DNA of 10,369 nt from an uncultured Collinsella sp. (lineage in GTDB: Bacteria; Actinomycetota; Coriobacteriia; Coriobacteriales; Coriobacteriaceae), in NCBI GenBank assembly GCA_958436995.1, contig CAUBMI010000066.1, positions 1 through 10,369 on the forward strand. Reading direction: 5' to 3'. A model generated the notes under the pieces. It did not search any database. It was not told where the DNA came from and saw nothing but the letters and a program-made list of their open reading frames with translations. How positions within the stretch are numbered: the stretch's first letter is position 1; each line of letters starts with the position of its first letter. This document shows positions 5,896 through 10,369 of the stretch, one piece after another. The translations under genes were made by a program, and so were the position numbers.

Positions 5896-7710
5896 GGCGT
5901 AGGTGAAGGTTGTAACGTCGAACATGCCCTCGGGGCGGATGCGGAGCGTCGGGATCACCGGCAGGGGCAGGAAAATGATGCCCATGATGGGGTCGAGCGG
6001 CGGCTCAATACCCATGGCGCGCGCCTTGACCATAAAGTCGTCGTGCTGCGCGGCAACGTCCTCGGCCGTACCCTCGCTCATAAGGCCACCGAGCGCCAGC
6101 GGAATGCGCGCCACGACCTCGCCGTTGCGCACCAGCACGTGGCCGCCCTGGCCCACGGCCTCAACGGCAGCCATCATATCCGCCGCATTGTCGCCCACCA
6201 CGCACACGTTATGCGAATCGTGGCCGATCGTGGAGGCAATGGCACCACCGGTGATGGTGAAACCGCGCACCCAACCGCGACCGATATGCTTGCCGACCAA
6301 GCCCAGACCGGCGGGGCCGTCGCCGTCGACACCCTCGACCTGCAACGACACGCCACGGCCATGGCGCTCAATCAGCATAATGCGGCGCAAGTCCTCGTCA
6401 GTCTCGGGGCGAATCATGCCCGTGATAGCCATGCCCGGGATCACATCGATAACGGCCTCGCCCGGCTTAAAGGCATAGTCGAACACATCGAGCGAAAGCT
6501 TCGGCAGCTTAACGGAGGCACGCAGCTCATCGGCAAGGGCCGCAACCTCGGCCATCTCGGGTGCAATCTCGCCCACAAAGGTGCCGTCCTGCGCCACCAG
6601 GGCACCGGCGGCATATACGCGATGCGGAGCCGTGGCAAACGTCAGATCATTGAGCACCAGCAGGTCGGCACGCTTGCCCGGGGCAATCGCACCGCGTAGC
6701 TCGTACGGGTCGCGGCAGCCGTGATCCAGGCCAAACGCCTCGGCCGTGGAGAGGGACGCCATAGAGATGGCAACCACGGGGTCAATGCCGGCCTCGATAG
6801 CCACACGGCAGGCGTTGTCGATCATACCGGTCGAAAGCGCGTCGGAGGGAGCACGGTCGTCGGTCGCAAAGCAGCAGCGGCGGGCACGGGCGGGGTTTTC
6901 CAGCAGCATCGGCGACAAGTTGGCCAGGTCATGGCTGCACGTACCCTCGCGCAGCATCACATACATGCCGCGGGACAGCTTGTCGAGTGCCTCCTCGGGA
7001 ATCGTCGACTCGTGGTCGGCGATAATGCCCGCCGCGGCATAGGCGTTGAGGTCCTTTCCGGCAACGAGCGGCGCGTGGCCGTCAACCTGCTTGGACGGCG
7101 TCTGGTTGGCAGCATCGATGCGAGCACAGGTCTCGGGGTCGCCCATAAAGACGCCCGGCAGGTTCATCATCTCACCCAGACCGAAGACATCGCCCGGATA
7201 CTCGGCAAAAAACGCCTGCATATCGGCGGCGGTAATGACGGCACCGGCCTGCTCATCGGGCAGCGCGGGCACGCACGAGGGCATCATGTACTTGATGGAA
7301 ATGGGCGCGCGACGGCCGTCCTCGATCATAAAGCGCAGGCCGTCCAGGCCGGAAACGTTGGCAATCTCGTGGCTGTCGGCAATGGCAGTGGTGGTGCCGC
7401 GCGTCGCCGCCATGCGCGCATACTCAGCAGGGCGGATGTTCGAAGATTCGATATGCAAGTGCCCGTCGATAAAACCGGGGGCAAGATAGCGGCCCTGGCA
7501 GTCGATGACTTCAGCCGCCTCGTAGGTGCCAGCAGCGTCATCGCGACCGTCGTAGAGCACGCCGACGATTACGCCATCCTTGACGGCAACGCTACCGGGC
7601 GCCACGCGCTGGCCATATACGTCGACAATCTGCGCATTGGTAAACAGCGTGTCGACGGGCACGCGACCCTCGGCAGCGTCGATCACAGACCTCATGACCT
7701 CAACGGACAT
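5890..7710 (-). CDS. ade: Adenine deaminase (AdeC family)
   Basis: The 606-residue enzyme converts adenine to hypoxanthine and ammonia in purine salvage, using a dinuclear metal site in an amidohydrolase barrel in the cytoplasm. Visible signatures are GFIDGHLHIESS (metal ligands His84 and His86), DSHEIANVSG, MPSCVPA, VDGHAP, IADHE, YVMLREGT and FATDDR (Asp284). The C-terminal adenine-deaminase domain has TIGHDSHNVCVVGDN. Its length is usual for the family. An in-frame ATG exists at 7845, but I chose the ATG at 7710 because AAAGGAG (7722-7716) precedes it, the family homology begins there, and the upstream stretch contains a terminator-like hairpin. It stands alone between tyrS and the HAD gene, all on the minus strand. 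A hairpin with T6 in its leader suggests attenuation. The stop codon lies in a dispersed repeat. Confidence 0.95.
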   Translation of the reverse strand: MSVEVMRSVIDAAEGRVPVDTLFTNAQIVDVYGQRVAPGSVAVKDGVIVGVLYDGRDDAAGTYEAAEVIDCQGRYLAPGFIDGHLHIESSNIRPAEYARMAATRGTTTAIADSHEIANVSGLDGLRFMIEDGRRAPISIKYMMPSCVPALPDEQAGAVITAADMQAFFAEYPGDVFGLGEMMNLPGVFMGDPETCARIDAANQTPSKQVDGHAPLVAGKDLNAYAAAGIIADHESTIPEEALDKLSRGMYVMLREGTCSHDLANLSPMLLENPARARRCCFATDDRAPSDALSTGMIDNACRVAIEAGIDPVVAISMASLSTAEAFGLDHGCRDPYELRGAIAPGKRADLLVLNDLTFATAPHRVYAAGALVAQDGTFVGEIAPEMAEVAALADELRASVKLPKLSLDVFDYAFKPGEAVIDVIPGMAITGMIRPETDEDLRRIMLIERHGRGVSLQVEGVDGDGPAGLGLVGKHIGRGWVRGFTITGGAIASTIGHDSHNVCVVGDNAADMMAAVEAVGQGGHVLVRNGEVVARIPLALGGLMSEGTAEDVAAQHDDFMVKARAMGIEPPLDPIMGIIFLPLPVIPTLRIRPEGMFDVTTFTYAD

Positions 7711-7730
7711 ACATACTCCTTTAACCGTAG

Positions 7731-7766
7731 AAAAAAGCTGCGGGGCGGACAGACCTTCACCGCAGC
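7731..7766 (-). terminator. Terminator-like hairpin in the adenine deaminase leader (possible attenuator)
   Basis: On the minus strand GCTGCGG (7766-7760) pairs perfectly with CCGCAGC (7743-7737) across a 16-base loop, and six T residues (7736-7731) follow at once. Only 20 bases separate the T-run from the start codon at 7710, too few for a separate promoter, so transcripts must pass through it to reach the gene. Confidence 0.7.
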
Positions 7767-7778
7767 AAACCAATAGCC

Positions 7779-7806
7779 ATTGTATGCCCAAACGATGGGT
7801 CAACAA
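7779..7806 (-). promoter_or_regulatory. Candidate promoter for adenine deaminase
   Basis: On the minus strand a strong -10, TACAAT (7784-7779), has a poor -35, TTGTTG, 16 bp upstream; a better TTGACC starts three bases later but leaves only 13 bp. The predicted start is near 7772, giving a leader of about 62 bases that begins just before the terminator-like hairpin. Confidence 0.4.
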
Positions 7807-7849
7807 TACGCCTCTCCGCTTAACGGCACACGCCACCCCGCGCAATGAG

Positions 7850-7900
7850 AAGGAGTGTCCCCCTACGACTACTCATTTATGTCTGTCCCCAATGAGTACC
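7850..7900 (-). repeat. Dispersed intergenic repeat, copy C (divergent)
   Basis: On the minus strand this copy reads ACTCATTGGGGACAGACAT, then AAATGAGTAGTCG, then a GGGGACACTCCTT block. It aligns along its length with copies A and B. The GACTAGTC core has changed to GAGTAGTC. The outer arms have changed together, so ACTCATT (7871-7877) still pairs with AATGAGT (7891-7897). It lies in the gap between tyrS and adenine deaminase. Confidence 0.7.
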
Positions 7901-7924
7901 CCGATGTTCTGGCAACGACAGCGA

Positions 7925-8023
7925 AAACCCGCCAGAGCGAGCAAGGTGCCTTGAAACGAGGCGGCATTGACCTTCTGGTCATGCCGCCGAAGTTGAAAGA
8001 CAGATTGCCGCTCTGGCGGGTTT
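7925..8023 (-). repeat. Structured palindromic element downstream of tyrS
   Basis: AAACCCGCCAGAGCG (7925-7939) pairs perfectly with CGCTCTGGCGGGTTT (8009-8023), and after one bulged A the stem continues GCAA/TTGC, for 19 pairs in all. Enclosed is a second hairpin, GGCGGCA-T-TGACC / GGTCA-TGCCGCC (7960-7988), of 12 pairs with a TTCT loop. A tiny AAGG-TG-CCTT hairpin (7943-7952) competes with the end of the outer stem. In the minus direction the outer stem ends in TTTT (7927-7924), so it could terminate tyrS transcription. It could also be a small miniature element or a structured RNA. No coding frame fits. Confidence 0.7.
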
Positions 8024-8036
8024 GCAGCGTCAACCG

Positions 8037-8064
8037 GTTACGCGGTTTGGTAAAACCGCGTAAC
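8037..8064 (-). repeat. Perfect 12-bp hairpin abutting the tyrS stop codon
   Basis: GTTACGCGGTTT (8037-8048) pairs perfectly with AAACCGCGTAAC (8053-8064) around a four-base loop. It includes the last base of the tyrS stop codon. No T-run follows on the minus strand, so it is more likely an RNA 3'-end stabiliser or part of the tyrS termination region than a complete intrinsic terminator. Confidence 0.75.
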
Positions 8065-9275
8065 TAAACCAGCTTGAAGCCCTTGCGCTTGCCCACGGAG
8101 AGGGTGTCGCCCAGCTTGAGCGCGCTGGGGTCGATGTTGTAGCTCTTGGGAGCCACGGCCTCGCCATTAATCTTGACGCCGCCGCCGTCGATATCGCGAC
8201 GGGCCTGGCCGGCGCTGGCCGAAAGTCCCAGATCCTTGAGCAGGCCGGCGAGGTAGATCTGACCCTCGTCGTTGACGGTCAGCTCGACATGCTTCTCGGG
8301 GAAGTCGGCGAGCTGGCCTTCCTTGAACACGCGGTCGAACTCGGCCTGAGCCTCGTCGCCGGCACCGGCGCCGTGGTAGGTGTCGCACAGGTCGCGGCCC
8401 AGGGCACGCTTGAGCTCATAGGGGTCGGCAGAGCCATCGGCCAAAGCGGCATCGATCTTGTCGACCTCGGCCGGGGTGAGCGAGCTGGCCAGACGATAGT
8501 ACTTGCCGATCATCTCGTCGGGGATGGACATGGTCTTGCCGAACATATCCTTGGGGGCGTCGGTCAGGCCGATGTAGTTGCCATAGGACTTGGACATCTT
8601 ACGAACGCCATCGGTGCCCTCGAGCAGCGGCATGGTGAGCGCGATCTGGGGCTCCATGCCCATCTTCTCCATGAGCTCGCGGCCGGCGAGCAGGTTGAAG
8701 AGCTGATCGGTGCCACCCATCTCCACGTCGGCCTTGATCTGCACAGAGTCGAAGGCCTGCATCACGGGATACAGGAACTCATGCAGGGCGATCGGCGTCT
8801 GAGACTGGTAGCGCTTGGTAAAGTCGTCGCGCTCAAGGATGCGGGCAACGGTGAACTTGGAGCACACCTGCAGCAGACCGGCCAGATCCATCGACAGAAT
8901 CCAGTCACCGTTGTGCACGATGGTGGTCTTCTCGGGGTCCAGGATCTTCATGGCCTGGCTCACGTAGGTCTCGGCATTGGCCTCGATCTGCTCCTGCGAA
9001 AGCTGCGGGCGGGTGGAGTTCTTGCCCGAGGGGTCGCCGATCAGCGCGGTGCCGTTGCCGATGATAAGGGTGACGTTGTGGCCCAGGTCCTGGAACTGGC
9101 GCATCTTGCGCAGCGGCACGGCATGGCCCAGGTGCAGGTCGGGGCTGGTGGGGTCGACGCCGAGCTTGATGTTGAGGGGCTCGCCCTTCTCAAGCTTCTT
9201 ACGAAGGTCGGCCTCGGGGACGATCTTCGCAGCGCCCGAGGTGATGATACGCATTTGCTCGTCAACAGACAGCAT
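8064..9275 (-). CDS. tyrS: Tyrosine-tRNA ligase (TyrRS)
   Basis: The 403-residue class I synthetase attaches tyrosine to tRNA-Tyr using ATP, via tyrosyl-adenylate, as a cytoplasmic homodimer. The HIGH-type motif is HLGH (residues 48-51) within LGVDPTSPDLHLGH, and KMSKS is at residues 226-230. The KMSKS form, rather than KFGKT, places it in the TyrZ-like subgroup. A C-terminal S4 RNA-binding domain covers about residues 340-403 (ending in GDTLSVGKRKGFKLV). Length is normal. The start is the ATG at 9275 because AGGAGG (9288-9283) lies seven bases upstream and family homology begins there; the in-frame ATG at 9371 would add 32 unrelated residues. The preceding gene is a U32-family protein 96 bases upstream on the same strand. 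The leader is too short for a T-box. Confidence 0.96.
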   Translation of the reverse strand: MLSVDEQMRIITSGAAKIVPEADLRKKLEKGEPLNIKLGVDPTSPDLHLGHAVPLRKMRQFQDLGHNVTLIIGNGTALIGDPSGKNSTRPQLSQEQIEANAETYVSQAMKILDPEKTTIVHNGDWILSMDLAGLLQVCSKFTVARILERDDFTKRYQSQTPIALHEFLYPVMQAFDSVQIKADVEMGGTDQLFNLLAGRELMEKMGMEPQIALTMPLLEGTDGVRKMSKSYGNYIGLTDAPKDMFGKTMSIPDEMIGKYYRLASSLTPAEVDKIDAALADGSADPYELKRALGRDLCDTYHGAGAGDEAQAEFDRVFKEGQLADFPEKHVELTVNDEGQIYLAGLLKDLGLSASAGQARRDIDGGGVKINGEAVAPKSYNIDPSALKLGDTLSVGKRKGFKLV

Positions 9276-9343
9276 TGGGTATCCTCCTTTTGCTATAGCA
9301 CCCTCACCGGATACGGCGGTGCTGGAAGTCCATAAACTCTCAT

Positions 9344-9352
9344 ATGATAACA
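9344..9352 (-). promoter_or_regulatory. Candidate extended -10 promoter for tyrS
   Basis: On the minus strand TG-T-TATCAT (9352-9344) matches an extended -10, and no good -35 lies upstream. The implied leader, about 60 bases, contains AGCACC/GGTGCT arms (9323-9318 and 9302-9297), which alternate with a CACCG/CGGTG pairing (9305-9309 and 9317-9321). tyrS might instead be read from the U32 gene. Confidence 0.35.
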
Positions 9353-9371
9353 AACTGACGCGACGCGGCAC

Positions 9372-10369
9372 CTACGACAGGAAAATCCTCGTCCTGCCGC
9401 ACGCGTCAACGGCGACCGGCAGACGTGTACCGTCACGCTCGACCAGATAGCGTACCTGCCGATGACGCAAGCAGTCGCGGCAACGGACCTGTCCCGTCGC
9501 ATCGGTAGCGCAGACGCCCTCGGCGGTCAGCAGGCAGTGCTCGCACACCATAAGCTCGGGACGATCGGCGTCGACCGGACCCCAGACGCCGGGTTCAGCA
9601 GCCAGTTCGGCAATACGCTCCGCATCATTGCCGAGCAACTCGGCCGGCAAGTACACCCGCCCCGCACCGAGTTCGCGCAGCCAGGCAAGCGTGGCCCGAT
9701 TCGCGCAGAACACCGGCGCCGCCACGTCAAACGTCACGCCCAGCTCGCGAGCGATCACCACCTGTCCTAGGTTGCGGCAGACGACGCGCCCGGCACGCTG
9801 TGTCAGTGAGCGGGTCCGGTCAGCGTCACCCGTGCGGCACACCTCGTCAAGCACCACAGCGGCGTCGGACAAATCGAGTTCTCCGCGCGGGTCGGCATCC
9901 ATCAGCTGCCAAGCAAAAACCATGCGAGCGGGAGCCGTGCACTCCACCAACTCCGTCGACGCACCGCCATCCACCGCAACGTCCTCAAAGGGCAGTACCT
10001 CAACGGCACGTGCAACGGGCGCAATCGCATCTGCCTCGGCCCGCATGCGCTCCAACACCGTTGCCGTTTGCCCCAGCACGCCGGCACTGCGAATCAGGTA
10101 CACCTCGCAGCCCGCGTCCACCTTACGTTTGCAATGCACGACGATGCGCTCCCCCGCAGCGGCATCCACGGGGCAAGGCACCTGTGGCCAGCGCTTGGGC
10201 ACATCGGGACGCGCGTCGGCACCCGGGTAAAATCGGATTTCGAGCGTATCGCCCGCCGCCACGGCGGCATCAAGCTCAACCGTCACCTCTTCGTGACCCA
10301 CCGCCACCAAGTGGCCCACGCGCACGCCCTGGTTGATCGCGCGCTCAAAGCTCATGAGCTCGGCACCCG
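9372..10369 (-). CDS. Peptidase U32 family protein, C-terminal part (5' end outside window)
   Basis: The reading frame is open through the right edge (codons for GAEL precede the first ATG at 10355), so this is the C-terminal 330 or so residues of a longer protein and that ATG is not a credible start. The first part, AINQGVRVGHLVAV followed by a beta-rich stretch, resembles the DUF3656-type insert of long U32 proteins. The later part (about the last 150 residues), with GAGRVYLPAELL and a Cys-rich LMVCEHCLL, GVC, CRDC segment, resembles the second U32 domain. U32 members include proteins annotated as collagenase-like proteases and the RlhA and TrhP enzymes that hydroxylate rRNA or tRNA and use an iron-sulfur cluster. 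Which role applies here cannot be said, because the N-terminal domain is not visible. It ends 96 bases before tyrS on the same strand. Confidence 0.8.
   Translation of the reverse strand, partial: GAELMSFERAINQGVRVGHLVAVGHEEVTVELDAAVAAGDTLEIRFYPGADARPDVPKRWPQVPCPVDAAAGERIVVHCKRKVDAGCEVYLIRSAGVLGQTATVLERMRAEADAIAPVARAVEVLPFEDVAVDGGASTELVECTAPARMVFAWQLMDADPRGELDLSDAAVVLDEVCRTGDADRTRSLTQRAGRVVCRNLGQVVIARELGVTFDVAAPVFCANRATLAWLRELGAGRVYLPAELLGNDAERIAELAAEPGVWGPVDADRPELMVCEHCLLTAEGVCATDATGQVRCRDCLRHRQVRYLVERDGTRLPVAVDACGRTRIFLS

Noticed and set aside
6721..7776. Long plus-strand open frames opposite adenine deaminase, and likewise 8289-9335 opposite tyrS
   Set aside because: They are antisense shadows of well-identified enzymes in high-GC DNA, with no family similarity or ribosome site.
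7711..7800. Purine riboswitch before adenine deaminase
   Set aside because: The leader after the likely start site is about 60 bases and shows no three-way junction or conserved purine-aptamer loops; only the terminator-like hairpin is visible.
7711..7845. Longer adenine deaminase starting at the ATG at 7845
   Set aside because: The added residues show no family similarity, and they cover the candidate promoter and a terminator hairpin. The ATG at 7710 has a good ribosome site and matches family starts.
4786..7900. CRISPR array from the repeated GGGGAC units
   Set aside because: Copies are kilobases apart, in both orientations, palindromic, and without spacers of even length or cas genes.
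9276..9371. Longer tyrS start at 9371, or a T-box leader before tyrS
   Set aside because: AGGAGG sits directly before the ATG at 9275. The gap to the upstream gene is only 96 bases and has no T-box sequence (no TGGNACCGCG-like element), so neither is supported.
1..10369. tRNA or rRNA genes
   Set aside because: No cloverleaf with a TTC-type T arm and CCA-proximal acceptor stem was found on either strand, including next to the integrase remnant.

Overview
The window is GC-rich, compact bacterial chromosome. The protein families, base composition and short intergenic hairpin repeats fit the Actinomycetota class Coriobacteriia, most likely a gut Collinsella or a close relative. This assignment comes from memory of the families, not from a search.

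Layout. (1) Positions 1-1663 look like accessory DNA: an AT-rich promoter with an inverted repeat over its -10, a four-helix DUF2975 membrane protein, a small Cro/C1-type regulator, and a tyrosine recombinase that has lost its N-terminal half. The recombinase remnant lies in the same reading frame directly after the regulator's stop codon. (2) Positions 1664-2059 have no convincing gene but hold a strong GC hairpin, short repeats and a candidate promoter. (3) Positions 2060-3901 carry a UPF0237-type ACT-domain protein and a citrate synthase, ended by a clear intrinsic terminator. (4) Positions 3927-5683 carry two convergent Cof-type HAD phosphatases with a repeat-derived nested hairpin between their 3' ends. 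(5) Positions 5684-7710, minus strand, carry adenine deaminase, with structured leaders before both it and the downstream HAD gene. (6) Positions 7711-8063 are non-coding but highly structured. (7) Positions 8064-10369, minus strand, carry tyrosyl-tRNA synthetase and the C-terminal part of a U32-family protein that runs off the window.

The genes do not form one pathway. They are housekeeping and metabolic functions (tyrosine charging, purine salvage, citrate formation, phosphatase activity), with a decayed mobile-element remnant at the left. The most interesting material is non-coding. A dispersed repeat of about 45 bp (core GGGGACGTTCTT / GACTAGTCGTTGGGGAC) occurs three times and supplies or overlaps the stop codons of two unrelated genes. 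Terminator-like hairpins sit in the short leaders of adenine deaminase and of the second HAD gene, where in one case the stem contains the ribosome binding site. A folded palindromic element of about 100 bp follows tyrS. None is proven to be a new system, but each can be tested.
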